NCBI GenBank assembly: GCA_964556475.1
Contig: CAZKVU010000002.1
Span: 1-64,000 of the forward strand
DNA from: CAZKVU01 sp964556475
GTDB lineage: Bacteria > Patescibacteriota > Microgenomatia > UBA1406 > HO2-37-13b
DNA length: 64,000 nt
Direction of reading: 5' to 3'
Part shown: piece after piece, positions 24,732 to 33,486 of the stretch
Layout: every line of letters begins with the position of its first letter
Numbering within the stretch: position 1 is the first letter of the stretch
Made by a program: the position numbers and the translations under genes
Notes under the pieces: model-generated
What the model saw: only the letters and a program-made list of their open reading frames with translations
Told to the model about the DNA's origin: nothing
The model's database searches: none

Positions 24732-24947
24732 TGTACTTCAATTTTACGCGGTAGCTGACACGTCAACTGACTGAGCTACCCAGCCTGTACTTCAATTTTA
24801 CGCGGTAGCTGACACGTCAACTGACTGAGCTACCCAGCCTGTACTTCAATTTCACGCGGTAGCTGACACGTCAACTGACTGAGCTACCCAGCCTGTACTT
24901 CAATTTCACGCGGTAGCTGACACGTCAACTGACTGAGCTACCCAGCC
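24719..24947 (-). repeat. 54-nt tandem array built from the tRNA-CAT 5' end
   Basis: Four 54-nt periods begin at 24719, 24773, 24827 and 24881; a fifth copy of the 13-nt core is at 24935. Each carries GGCTGGGTAGCTCAGT, the first 16 nt of the tRNA, then a 38-nt linker that contains AGCTACC, able to pair with GGTAGCT of the tRNA piece. The two units nearest the tRNA differ from the other two by one T/C change. It does not look like CRISPR: there are no unique spacers. Confidence 0.9.
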
Positions 24948-24979
24948 ATTGGATCTCAGGTCGAAATCCTGCAGCCGTG

Positions 24980-25053
24980 TCGGGGTGGCGGGACTCGAAC
25001 CCACGACCTCACGGTCCCAAACCGCGCACTCTAGCCATCTGAGCTACACCCCG
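24980..25053 (-). tRNA. tRNA-Pro (anticodon TGG)
   Basis: A 74-nt cloverleaf on the minus strand with perfect acceptor pairing CGGGGTG/CACCCCG. The anticodon stem CGCGG/CCGTG encloses the loop TTTGGGA (anticodon TGG), and the T arm is GTGGG-TTCGAGT-CCCGC. The discriminator is A and CCA is not encoded. Confidence 0.94.
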
Positions 25054-25108
25054 TGATTAAATCACCCGATTATTTTATCATATTGGGAGTTATAGTATTG
25101 CAGTAATG

Positions 25109-25114
25109 TATAAT
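25109..25114 (+). promoter_or_regulatory. -10 box of the sugar transferase gene, probably leaderless
   Basis: TATAAT ends 7 nt before the ATG at 25122. It opens the surface-glycan region. Confidence 0.55.
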
Positions 25115-25121
25115 TACATGT

Positions 25122-25772
25122 ATGAAGGGCGATTTCTATTTGAAGTATGTCAAACGAGGACTCGATATTGTGGGTTCAACAATTTTGCTCATTTTGTTTT
25201 CCCCAATTTGCCTCATTTCTACTATTTTTATTAAACTTGATTCAGAAGGTCCAATATTTGCAGATGTACCTGAACGCGTGGGAAAAAATGGCGGGAAATT
25301 TACCATGTACAAATTCCGATCAATGGTGGAGAACGCGCACCAATTACTTCGAACTGATAAAAATTTGAAAGGCCTTTATGAAGAATATAAAAATGGCAGT
25401 TACAAATTGAAAAGAGATCCCCGCATTACTCGCATTGGTGGCTTTTTAAGAAAGCACTCGATTGATGAAGTACCTCAATTTATTAATGTGCTTAAAGGAG
25501 ATATGAGCATTGTTGGGCCGCGTGCATACTATCCTGACGAACTTATAGAACAGCAAAATAAATATCCGGAGACAAAAGATCTTGTGAAAGTTGTATTATC
25601 AGTTAAGCCGGGCATAACAGGCTTATGGCAAGTATCGGGTCGCTCAGATGTCAACTTTGACAAAAGAGTTGCAATTGATGCTCAATATGTGGAGAATATA
25701 TCACTATGGACAGATTTAATGATAATTCTGAAAACACCATGGACAATGATAACGGGCAAAGGGGCGGTTTAG
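25122..25772 (+). CDS. undecaprenyl-phosphate sugar-1-phosphate transferase (bacterial sugar transferase)
   Basis: A 216-residue initiating phosphoglycosyltransferase of the short, monotopic type. One N-terminal reentrant hydrophobic segment (about residues 12-35) precedes the catalytic domain with MYKFRSMVENAH, the Asp-Glu pair in HSIDEVPQF, NVLKGDMSIVGPRAY and KPGITGLWQVSGR. These enzymes load the first sugar phosphate onto the lipid carrier for extracellular polysaccharide or glycoprotein glycans. It starts the glycan region and overlaps the following DUF4012 gene by 67 nt. Confidence 0.93.
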   Translation: MKGDFYLKYVKRGLDIVGSTILLILFSPICLISTIFIKLDSEGPIFADVPERVGKNGGKFTMYKFRSMVENAHQLLRTDKNLKGLYEEYKNGSYKLKRDPRITRIGGFLRKHSIDEVPQFINVLKGDMSIVGPRAYYPDELIEQQNKYPETKDLVKVVLSVKPGITGLWQVSGRSDVNFDKRVAIDAQYVENISLWTDLMIILKTPWTMITGKGAV

Positions 25773-27781
25773 GAGGCATTAATCCTATTGTCGATAAGCT
25801 CCAGACTGACGGTTCGTCATCTGATAGTGTTGGATCGAATGATACAGATATGTTAGGTCTACTTAAAGATAAAAAAAGACATAGGCGTAAAAAAATACAC
25901 ATACCACGCAAGAAATTCCTCGTTGGGCTTCTGGTAGTATTTTTACTGCTTGGATTATTTGGTTACTTCGGTGTATACCTCCCGTATACAAGAATCAGAG
26001 CACAAGGCCAAAAAGTATTACAGGCGGGGAGGGAAGCAAAGGAAGCATTTAAGCAAAATGACATAGATCTCGTTGAAAAGAAATTTAATAATGTCGAGAC
26101 GCAATTCGAAGCCTTCAAGAAGGAAGCAAAATCAGTGTACTGGATGAGGTTTATTCCAATTGCCGGATGGTATGTTTCTGATTTTAAGAATGGTGTCGAG
26201 GGAGGAGATCACCTTATTAGCGCAGCGCAAAAGTCTATTGTTGCTATTAAGCCACATGCCGATCTCATTGGTTTTAAAAAGGGTGAAGATTCCTCTTTCT
26301 CAAGCAAATCAGCAGAAGAACGACTACAAACTGCTGTTCTGACTTTGGATAAAATTACTGAAGATGTCGATGATATTGCAAAAGATGTTGATGCAGCACG
26401 AGACAGCATTGATAAAATTAATGTAAACCATTATCCAGGTAAGATTGGCAATAAAGATGTTAAAGCAAAAGTAAAACTTTATAAAGATCAATTCGATGGG
26501 ATAGCAGCACTTTTTGTCGATGCAAAACCATTTATTAAATCTCTCCCAGACATATTAGGCGCACATGAGGAAAAAACATATCTTGTTCTCTTTATGAATG
26601 ACAAGGAATTAAGAGCGACAGGTGGGTTCTTAACAGCATTTGCTGTGTTTAAAGTAGACCAAGGTAAATTCAAGGTTGAACGATCAGAAGATATATATAC
26701 GCTTGATAATTCAATCAAAAATCACCCAGTAGCACCCAGACCTATTGCTTTATATCATAAAGGTGTTTCAAAGTTTCAGATTCGCGACAGCAATTTATCC
26801 CCTGATTTCGTTGAATCAAATAAGCTCTTTGACGAGCTATATCAGGATAGCAGTGAAAAGGTTGACTATGATGGCGTAATTGCAGTTGATACACATGTAT
26901 TAGTCGATGCGCTTGAAATCCTTGGAGACACACAGGTGAGGGGACTTAATTTTTCATCAAGAACTGACAAGCGCTGTGACTGCCCCCAGGTAATCTATAC
27001 TTTGTTGGATGAAATTGATCGACCTGTTGCCTATCTAAAGGCCGACAGAAAGGGAATCCTTGGAGATTTACTCTTGTCTCTTATGCAAAAGGCGCTTGGC
27101 GTTTCTCCTTCGCAGTATTGGGGCAGACTTTCGCAAATGTATATGACAGATTCACAGGACAAGCATATTCTGATGCAGATGAAGGATAAAGAGATTCAGA
27201 AATCGCTCGAGGCTTTGAACTTCGCAGGTAGAATTAAACAAACACCGGAAGGGAAGGATTATCTACATATTAATGATGTGAATTTCGCAGGGGCAAAATC
27301 AAATTTATACGTTCAACACGCAGTAACGTCAAATACCGTAATAGCTTCAGATGGAACCGTGACCCGCGAGCTCACAATTCAATATAAGAATCCAAAATCA
27401 CACTCGAATTGTAATCTGGAGGATGGAGGAGGATTAGGACGGGGGGGTCTGTGCATTAATGCAACGCTTAGAAACTGGCTTCGTATTTATGTTCCAGAAG
27501 GAAGTAAGCTTACTGACTTTAAAGGCTCTGAAAAGAAGGTTCAAACATACGACGAGCTTGGCAAAACTGTGTATGAGGGTTTTATGACAGTCAAGCCTGA
27601 AGGGATAGCAACGGTTAAGGTTTCGTACACATTGCCATTTAAGGTTAAGAATGCAGACGATTATGCACTATTAATTCAAAAACAGCCCGGCACTGTTGGT
27701 CATGAATATACCGTACAACTCAATGGAAAAGAGCTCAGTAAACTGCCTCTTATAAAAGATCAAGAATTCAAACTGCAATAA
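25706..27781 (+). CDS. DUF4012 domain membrane-anchored protein
   Basis: A 691-residue protein. The first 70 residues are hydrophilic and acidic, then a basic stretch (DKKRHRRKKIHIPRKK) precedes a single membrane helix (about residues 72-92). The large outer part contains a coiled-coil region (100-230) and the DUF4012 core, recognised by LVLFMNDKELRATGGFLTAF and DGVIAVDTHVLVDALEILGD. The biochemical function of the family is unknown, but it commonly lies beside sugar transferases in CPR and Gram-positive genomes. The start at 25706 lies 67 nt inside the previous gene; ATG 25739 is an alternative that shortens the overlap to 34 nt. Confidence 0.88.
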   Translation: MDRFNDNSENTMDNDNGQRGGLGGINPIVDKLQTDGSSSDSVGSNDTDMLGLLKDKKRHRRKKIHIPRKKFLVGLLVVFLLLGLFGYFGVYLPYTRIRAQGQKVLQAGREAKEAFKQNDIDLVEKKFNNVETQFEAFKKEAKSVYWMRFIPIAGWYVSDFKNGVEGGDHLISAAQKSIVAIKPHADLIGFKKGEDSSFSSKSAEERLQTAVLTLDKITEDVDDIAKDVDAARDSIDKINVNHYPGKIGNKDVKAKVKLYKDQFDGIAALFVDAKPFIKSLPDILGAHEEKTYLVLFMNDKELRATGGFLTAFAVFKVDQGKFKVERSEDIYTLDNSIKNHPVAPRPIALYHKGVSKFQIRDSNLSPDFVESNKLFDELYQDSSEKVDYDGVIAVDTHVLVDALEILGDTQVRGLNFSSRTDKRCDCPQVIYTLLDEIDRPVAYLKADRKGILGDLLLSLMQKALGVSPSQYWGRLSQMYMTDSQDKHILMQMKDKEIQKSLEALNFAGRIKQTPEGKDYLHINDVNFAGAKSNLYVQHAVTSNTVIASDGTVTRELTIQYKNPKSHSNCNLEDGGGLGRGGLCINATLRNWLRIYVPEGSKLTDFKGSEKKVQTYDELGKTVYEGFMTVKPEGIATVKVSYTLPFKVKNADDYALLIQKQPGTVGHEYTVQLNGKELSKLPLIKDQEFKLQ

Positions 27782-27807
27782 CTGTTGCCATCAAGTAAAC
27801 TAGGCTT

Positions 27808-28335
27808 GTGACACGAGTGCAAAAGGACGAAGGTCTTATTATCAAAAAAAAGAAACTGCTGAATGGACAAGTCATGGTGACGATATTCTCCCTTGGATCA
27901 GGAAAGCTTGTCTTATCGGCATTTGGCATTAAGAAATTAACAAGTAAGCGCTTATCACATTTCGAGATTGGGAATTACATCTCATTTAACTATACAAGAA
28001 AAGGGGATTACTTAACTTTGGGTGAGACTGAGCTTCAATACGGGCATTCAGATATTAAACGAGACGAGGATAAATTGGCAGTATTATATAAGGTCCTGTT
28101 TGTATTGAATAAGATTTTGCCTGAGGAGGAGCCGGAAAACAGCATTCTAAGCATAACCCTGCAATTCCTCCGCGAGATGAATAAAGACAACAAAACCAGA
28201 ACGAAGTTACTTGATTACTTCTCACAAGTGCTTGTACTCGGAGGTTTTATAGATGAGGAAACACGAAATCTTGCTACATTTGATCCAATTCACCAGCTAG
28301 AGAATATAGTTGGACAGAAAATAGAGTTGAACTAG
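27808..28335 (+). CDS. recO: DNA repair protein RecO (short form)
   Basis: 175 residues starting at GTG. The N-terminal OB-fold is recognisable (DEGLIIKKKKLLNGQVMVTIFS, GKLVLSAFGIKK), followed by a helical domain (LAVLYKVLFVLNKILPEEEPE, FLREMN, LLDYFSQVLVLGGF). The C-terminal zinc-finger region with four cysteines present in many RecO proteins is missing, since ordinary RecO has about 230-250 residues. RecO loads RecA on SSB-coated single strands with RecR. It lies 26 nt after the DUF4012 gene, probably in the same transcript. The assignment rests mainly on the OB-fold signature. Confidence 0.8.
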   Translation: MTRVQKDEGLIIKKKKLLNGQVMVTIFSLGSGKLVLSAFGIKKLTSKRLSHFEIGNYISFNYTRKGDYLTLGETELQYGHSDIKRDEDKLAVLYKVLFVLNKILPEEEPENSILSITLQFLREMNKDNKTRTKLLDYFSQVLVLGGFIDEETRNLATFDPIHQLENIVGQKIELN

Positions 28336-28338
28336 GAA

Positions 28339-29424
28339 TTATGTTAAATCCTCATGCTCTGTTCCATCAAGTGATTCAACAAGTGTTTTAATTTTTCCAA
28401 CTGATGCTTTTTTAGTGACAAGCATAACATCATCGGTATTTACAACGAGTACATCTTCCATATCGATAACAACCACCATTTTGTTTTCCTGATAGTTGTA
28501 AACAAGCGAGTCAGTACTATCCTGTAACATAACCCTACCATGCGTTACATTATCGGTGCTATTTTTTTGAAGAGCCTCCTTAAGCGCCTCCCATGCCCCT
28601 ATATCACTCCAGCCAATATCCTCGACAATTACCCTCGCATATTGTGGATCCATTGGTTCTGAAATAGCATGATCAATATGAATCTTCGGGATTTCAGCAT
28701 AAAGTCGGGCAAATGTTACATCAAAGTCACTTTTATCAAGATGACTTAGAATCTCCTCGATTACTGAATAAACATCTGGTGCAAATTTTTTAAACATTTC
28801 ATAGATAAACTGAGGGGTTGATGCAAAGCTTCCAAGATTCCAGCAAAAATGGTCGTCAGAGAAATATTTCTCAGCAAGTTGTTTATCCGGCCGGTATCGA
28901 AATCCTGCAAATTGTTTGAAATCAATGCCATCGATAGTGTCAGTCGAATCTTTTGTTTCTATCCAACCTAGATTTTCAGAAGCAAATCGTGGCTTATGGC
29001 CAAAGTAAATAATTTTTTGCATGTCCTTCCTTAAATATGCCTCAGAGGACTTTAAAATCTGCTTAAACCTCGCTTTTTCTCGAATAAGATGATCACTCCA
29101 CAATACAACGACCGGCTCATCAGGAAACTGTTTTGCTAAGTACCCCATCATAAATGCAACAGCAGGTCCGACATCTCGTCGTGAAGGTTCACCAATAATA
29201 TTTTCAGCAGGAATTTCAGGTAGTTGCTTTCTTACGATGTCGGTATATTCCTTACCGGTTGCAATGTAAATATCCGCGTATGTGAATTCAGGAAGCAGGC
29301 AATCAATTGTAAGTTGTAAAGTAGATTTGTCGTCAATGACTTTTTCAAACTGCTTTGGAGATTTTTTTCGGGATAATGGCCACAGTCGCGTCCCTACACC
29401 TCCTGCAAAAATCACTGCTTTCAT
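28339..29424 (-). CDS. manC: mannose-1-phosphate guanylyltransferase
   Basis: A 361-residue nucleotidyltransferase. The signature FAGGVGTRLWPLSRKKSPKQF binds the nucleotide. Family blocks EPSRRDVGPAVAFMMGYL and VLWSDHLI follow, then FCWNLGSFAS and the catalytic-domain ending DIGWSDIGAWEALKEAL. There is no C-terminal mannose-6-phosphate isomerase domain, so it is the monofunctional type. It makes GDP-mannose from Man-1-P and GTP. It is the last gene of a minus-strand operon with three glycosyltransferases, overlapping the preceding one by 4 nt, so the GDP-mannose is probably used by those enzymes. Confidence 0.94.
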   Translation of the reverse strand: MKAVIFAGGVGTRLWPLSRKKSPKQFEKVIDDKSTLQLTIDCLLPEFTYADIYIATGKEYTDIVRKQLPEIPAENIIGEPSRRDVGPAVAFMMGYLAKQFPDEPVVVLWSDHLIREKARFKQILKSSEAYLRKDMQKIIYFGHKPRFASENLGWIETKDSTDTIDGIDFKQFAGFRYRPDKQLAEKYFSDDHFCWNLGSFASTPQFIYEMFKKFAPDVYSVIEEILSHLDKSDFDVTFARLYAEIPKIHIDHAISEPMDPQYARVIVEDIGWSDIGAWEALKEALQKNSTDNVTHGRVMLQDSTDSLVYNYQENKMVVVIDMEDVLVVNTDDVMLVTKKASVGKIKTLVESLDGTEHEDLT

Positions 29425-30524
29425 AGATAATGTTTTATCTGGTTGTAAAAATGATCGATACTAAATTTTTTGACCTCTGTCTCGCCGTGTTTGGCTGTTA
29501 ATTCCTGTAAAGTGTATGATACCGACTTAAATATTTCAAGAGCTGCTTTGATTGATGTGGGTGACTGTTCATTGAAAAAGAGCCCTGTTAGATCGGGTTT
29601 AATTGTGTCACGTGCACCGCCCTTACCGTATGCGATAACAGGGCAGCCGAATAGCTGCGCTTCAAGTGCCGTATATCCGAAATCTTCCTCCTGAGGCATA
29701 ATAAGCGCCTGAGCTTCAGAATAAAGTTTGGCAAGATTTTCATCGCTTACATCATGTATAAATTCAATATTGTGTCGCGAAATACCTTTCAGCTTATTTT
29801 TCTGACTTCCGTCCCCGATAATTTTCAAAGTACCCCCGATCTCATTAAATGTTTGTATTACCAGATCAATACGTTTATACGGTTCTAATCGGGAAACAAT
29901 GAGAAAGTATGGTTCGCGCTTTCCAGATGAAGACTGAGATGTTGAAAGATTATTTTTGATTTTCTTCCAGTATTCGTAATCAAATGGAGGGTGAATAACA
30001 TCAGCATCTCGGTTATAGTACGATTTTATCTTATGCTTAACTGAAGATGATAATGTTAGCAGCACGTCGGGCCTTTGTGCTGCTATATAGTCCCATTTTT
30101 TTAGATGATTCAGATATGGTTTTCCTATTTTCCCCATGAGAGTGCTGGTATAGAGCTTTGAATCGTCTCCCCAAAGCATTCGAGATGGACTTAATATGTA
30201 TGAAATATGTTTTGTTTCAGGGCGTGTTATCACTCCTTTTGCAAAAGAACTACTAATCGAAAGAACTACATCATAGTGAGAAAAATCAAAGCTTTCGAAT
30301 GCAAATGGATAAAGCGGGATTGATCGAATGCGATTTTTACGAATAAATGGTGGAAGTTTTTGAATAAATGATGTTTTTGGGTGTAGTCTATGGTGCCATC
30401 TCAGTGTTTCATCGACATAGGATGTGAACCAATCAACCTCAGGGAATAATGTGTTCACCATTAATAATAAGCGTTCAGCCCCACCCCATTTATCCATCCA
30501 ATCATAGACACATGCTATTTTCAT
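29421..30524 (-). CDS. glycosyltransferase family 4 (WbaZ/mannosyltransferase-like)
   Basis: A 367-residue GT-B glycosyltransferase. The N-terminal donor/acceptor lobe begins with ACVYDWMDKWGGAERLL, the GGxE pattern of GT4. The C-terminal lobe has the nucleotide-sugar region YFLIVSRLEPYKRIDLVIQTF and the EX7E motif within PQEEDFGYTALEAQLFGCPVIAYGKGG. The block YILSPSRMLWGD is typical of WbaZ-type mannosyltransferases, and the neighbouring manC supports GDP-mannose as donor. That substrate is inferred, not shown. It overlaps both neighbours by 4 nt. Confidence 0.87.
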   Translation of the reverse strand: MKIACVYDWMDKWGGAERLLLMVNTLFPEVDWFTSYVDETLRWHHRLHPKTSFIQKLPPFIRKNRIRSIPLYPFAFESFDFSHYDVVLSISSSFAKGVITRPETKHISYILSPSRMLWGDDSKLYTSTLMGKIGKPYLNHLKKWDYIAAQRPDVLLTLSSSVKHKIKSYYNRDADVIHPPFDYEYWKKIKNNLSTSQSSSGKREPYFLIVSRLEPYKRIDLVIQTFNEIGGTLKIIGDGSQKNKLKGISRHNIEFIHDVSDENLAKLYSEAQALIMPQEEDFGYTALEAQLFGCPVIAYGKGGARDTIKPDLTGLFFNEQSPTSIKAALEIFKSVSYTLQELTAKHGETEVKKFSIDHFYNQIKHYL

Positions 30525-31633
30525 AAGGATGCCTGATATATTCGTAATGTTTGTGTTGTCATCTTTCTGAATGTAAATGTATGTGAAATATGGTTTATCG
30601 GTAAAAAGTAGTTTTGCATAGCTTTATTATCAAGCTGGGCGATAAATGAATTAATTGTATCTGCAATATCATGCGCATTGTTTGGGTTAAATGGCGCGTA
30701 ATGTTCGCCAAGAATTTCTTTAAAAATAGGAATCTCTGAGGCGATTATTGGGCATGAGAAGTATGATGCCTCAATGAGTGGAAGCCCAAAACCTTCATCA
30801 AGTGATGGATGAATAAGAGCAGCAGCATGTTTATAGAAATAACTGAAATCAGCCAAAGACGGGTTATGATAGAAAATAACTCGACTTAGTTCTAGTTGTG
30901 ATAGGTTTTCCCTTAATCGCTGTGCAAAATAATCTTTCGGCCCAACAAGGACAAGTGAATAGTTTTTATCGACCAGCTTAAAAGCCTCAATAAGCTTTTC
31001 TACATTTTTATGAGGGTAGAAGTTACCAACGTAGATAAAAAAAGGGTGTGGAATTTTATCCCTAAGATCTTGATTTTCCTGCACATTGAGCAGTTCTTCA
31101 TTAAATCCTTCATATGTCACCTGGATTTTGGATTTTATGGACGGTCCAAAATATTTGACTATCGAATTTTTGACCGTTTCTGATGGTGTAATGATTGTGC
31201 GTGAATTTTGAATTCCTGATTTTAATGCAAGTTTATAGCCGAATTGCTTCATATTGTAAAGAAAAGGATTAAGTGTTGATGCGCGACCGGTTGAATGAGT
31301 AAGTGGAATTAAGTCATGAATCGTGATAACAAAATTTCTTTTATAGAGGATCGGATAGCTGAAATAGGTGAAATGCATAAGGTCGAGGTTATCCTTGGTG
31401 AGCTGGTTCAAAAATTTATACTGCTCGTCAAATGAATGCCAGTGATAATCGGCAATCCTCTTAACAAAGAGCTTATTTTGAAATTGAATTTTTTTAGCAT
31501 CTTCCCTTCTCAAGTACACATAAACCTGGAACTGGAAAATCATATTCTCAAGATTCTTGAGCAGATTGCGAGTGTAGACGCCAACGCCAGTTTGGTTAAT
31601 GAGGCGGGCATCAATTCCGATTCTCGTCATCAT
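30521..31633 (-). CDS. glycosyltransferase family 4
   Basis: A 370-residue GT-B enzyme with the GT4 start RIGIDARLINQTGVGVYTRNLL, a serine-linked DxxPLTHS block, the donor-lobe motif FIYVGNFYPHKNVEKLIEAF and the EX7E pattern in HPSLDEGFGLPLIEASYFSCPIIAS. Donor and acceptor are unknown; MtfB-type mannosyltransferases look similar, and the nearby manC is consistent with mannose. It is translationally coupled to the GT2 gene before it and the GT4 gene after it (4-nt overlaps). Confidence 0.87.
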   Translation of the reverse strand: MMTRIGIDARLINQTGVGVYTRNLLKNLENMIFQFQVYVYLRREDAKKIQFQNKLFVKRIADYHWHSFDEQYKFLNQLTKDNLDLMHFTYFSYPILYKRNFVITIHDLIPLTHSTGRASTLNPFLYNMKQFGYKLALKSGIQNSRTIITPSETVKNSIVKYFGPSIKSKIQVTYEGFNEELLNVQENQDLRDKIPHPFFIYVGNFYPHKNVEKLIEAFKLVDKNYSLVLVGPKDYFAQRLRENLSQLELSRVIFYHNPSLADFSYFYKHAAALIHPSLDEGFGLPLIEASYFSCPIIASEIPIFKEILGEHYAPFNPNNAHDIADTINSFIAQLDNKAMQNYFLPINHISHTFTFRKMTTQTLRIYQASL

Positions 31634-32511
31634 AATTTTGATTTGAGATCAATACCCGCATAGACGAGTGAATTGATAAAAGATGGATGGTGAGGGGCAT
31701 AATGAGTTCGATAAAAAATTTTCATTGCTTCATAAAAATGTTTCTTTGTAAGTGAGCGCTGTTCAGTATTGTTGTTTTTTTTAAGTCCGCTTTGACTTTT
31801 ATGATGGATCACTGTGAACAGTGGGTAATATATGATTTTGTACCCTTTCTGCTTGATGCGGTAGGATAAATCAACGTCTTCCCCGTACATGAAGTATGTT
31901 TCATCAAATCCGTTGATTTCATCAAGAATTTTTTTGCGAGTGAGATAAAATGCAGCAGCTGGTGAATCGATTTCGTGAATAGTATTAAGGTTAAGATGTG
32001 TAAGGTGATAGCCTCCAAAGACTCTTGAGAGCAGAGGAATACGGGAAAACAGTACCTCAAGTTTTGTGAAATAACATATTGATCGCCAGATTGTGGGAAA
32101 TCCTCGGTGCGAGGCAGGATCAATATTACCCGATGGCATTTCAACACGAACCGTTAATGCGCCAACATCCAAGTTATTCCTCATGAAGTTGACGAGTTCA
32201 TCGAAATTGACATTATCTGCAAAAGCGTCAGAATTCAGGAGAAGTATATATTCTCCTTGTGCCGTTCGAATCCCAATATTGTTTGCTGCACCAAAGCCAA
32301 TGTTTTTTTGGTTTTGGATAATACGGATAGTGTTCTTCCCGTCAGATAATTGGCAGAGCATGTCAAAAGAACCATCGGATGAGTTGTTATCAACCACAAT
32401 TATTTCATAGGTGATTGATGGGCTTTTCTGAAGGGCTGTTTCAACTGCAGTGAGCGATTTTTGAGTGAGCTCCTTGGTGTTGAATGAAATAATAATAATG
32501 GACAGCGTCAT
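31630..32511 (-). CDS. glycosyltransferase family 2
   Basis: A 293-residue GT-A enzyme. It has the N-terminal SIIIISFNTKELTQKSL, the DNNSSDGS nucleotide-binding block, GFGAANNIGI, the DXD-like LNSDAFA and the catalytic-region FMYGEDVDLSYRIKQKGY. This organisation is that of rhamnosyltransferase-like GT2 proteins. It is the first gene of the minus-strand operon GT2-GT4-GT4-manC. A TATAAT box ends 8 nt before the ATG, giving a leaderless message. Beyond its 5' end lies the GC-rich foreign patch. Confidence 0.88.
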   Translation of the reverse strand: MTLSIIIISFNTKELTQKSLTAVETALQKSPSITYEIIVVDNNSSDGSFDMLCQLSDGKNTIRIIQNQKNIGFGAANNIGIRTAQGEYILLLNSDAFADNVNFDELVNFMRNNLDVGALTVRVEMPSGNIDPASHRGFPTIWRSICYFTKLEVLFSRIPLLSRVFGGYHLTHLNLNTIHEIDSPAAAFYLTRKKILDEINGFDETYFMYGEDVDLSYRIKQKGYKIIYYPLFTVIHHKSQSGLKKNNNTEQRSLTKKHFYEAMKIFYRTHYAPHHPSFINSLVYAGIDLKSKL

Positions 32512-32519
32512 ATTGTTTG

Positions 32520-32525
32520 ATTATA
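32520..32525 (-). promoter_or_regulatory. -10 box of the GT2-GT4-GT4-manC operon, probably leaderless
   Basis: TATAAT on the minus strand, 8 nt before the ATG at 32511. Confidence 0.55.
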
Positions 32526-32792
32526 TCAGGATATGGAAATATACAAAGTGTGACCTCGTAATGTTGAAATGAAAATGATGAGCTGATAGCTTCCGGTTGC
32601 CTTGTGGGCAAGCTGCCGCGATGGCAGTGGATGCTTGTCAGTCTTCACGTTCATCTGTGACCAACGTTACGAGAGGTGGATATGTGTGTTGCGAGTCGTC
32701 ACTTGACTCAAGGAAGGAGGGGTGAGGGGTGCGAGAGGTTGGGTTGGGTAGGGAATGGTCACCGAATGCGCACGGTCAGGCGAAGACGGGCG

Positions 32793-33431
32793 TTAGCCCA
32801 TTTCGCAGTCGCCCTTCGTGTAGAGACGCGGCTGGATCGGCGAACCGTCCGGGTTGACAGTGGCGTAGGGAACGGCCCGGCAAAGGGTTACACCCCCGCT
32901 GGAATTGACCACACCGCTGAGGTCTAGGGTTGGCTCGCTGAGCCAGCCCTCGAGCAGGTTGCCCGGGTCGTTGAGCTGGATCGTGCCGCCCTCGGTGGGA
33001 AGGTAGTAGTGGCTGTTCGTGACGTTGACGGGACCGAGGTAGTTGAACGGGTACTGCACCACCGGAAATGGCGGAGGGCCGTTGCCCGGGATGTTGGGGT
33101 TGACATAGATGCCGGGTGGGGGGTTGGACCCCTCGAACGGCACCTCCGGGAGGGGCATGGGCTCGTAGTGGTCCGGGTTGAACCACGTGGGAATGGGCTG
33201 CGGGTTGAGGTGTGGGCTGAACGGCCCGGCTCCTGGCTGGAAGAGTCCCCTTGGCTGCACGGGGGCAGCCGGGACCTCGACCGGAGGCGGTGCGATCGGC
33301 GTTGCCGGCTGTGCCGGTGGCGGGGTCGCGGTGACCACCACGATCTGCGGCGGTCCGGCGCAGCCGAACAGCGTCGCTGCGAGCGCCCCCATCAGCAGTA
33401 GGAACATCACTCGAACTGTCAGTCGTCGCAT
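32793..33431 (-). CDS. proline-rich lipoprotein, foreign origin likely
   Basis: A 212-residue protein. It has a basic start (MRRLTVR), a hydrophobic core and a lipobox ending ATLFGC at residues 19-24, so Cys24 should be lipidated. Then comes VVVTATPPPAQPATP, a Pro/Thr linker style common in lipoproteins of high-GC Gram-positive-like and Chloroflexi bacteria, and a Pro/Asn/Gly-rich domain with no family I recognise. Two further cysteines lie in VTLCRAV and KGDCEMG near the end. It has a canonical GGAGAA-type ribosome site 7 nt before the ATG and GC-rich codons, both unlike its neighbours. It is either a recent transfer or an assembly chimera. Confidence 0.65.
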   Translation of the reverse strand: MRRLTVRVMFLLLMGALAATLFGCAGPPQIVVVTATPPPAQPATPIAPPPVEVPAAPVQPRGLFQPGAGPFSPHLNPQPIPTWFNPDHYEPMPLPEVPFEGSNPPPGIYVNPNIPGNGPPPFPVVQYPFNYLGPVNVTNSHYYLPTEGGTIQLNDPGNLLEGWLSEPTLDLSGVVNSSGGVTLCRAVPYATVNPDGSPIQPRLYTKGDCEMG

Positions 33432-33486
33432 GGGATTCTCCTCAGGATCAGTGGGTTGGCGTTGTTCTTGCGCTACTTCAACTTCG

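Noticed and set aside
24719..24947. Regular 54-nt repeats as a CRISPR array
   Set aside because: There are no unique spacers; the whole 54-nt unit repeats, and the core is a tRNA 5' end. No cas genes are present.
32676..32927. Plus-strand open frame of 83 codons at the left of the GC-rich patch
   Set aside because: Arg-rich product without any recognisable feature or ribosome site, partly antisense to the lipoprotein.
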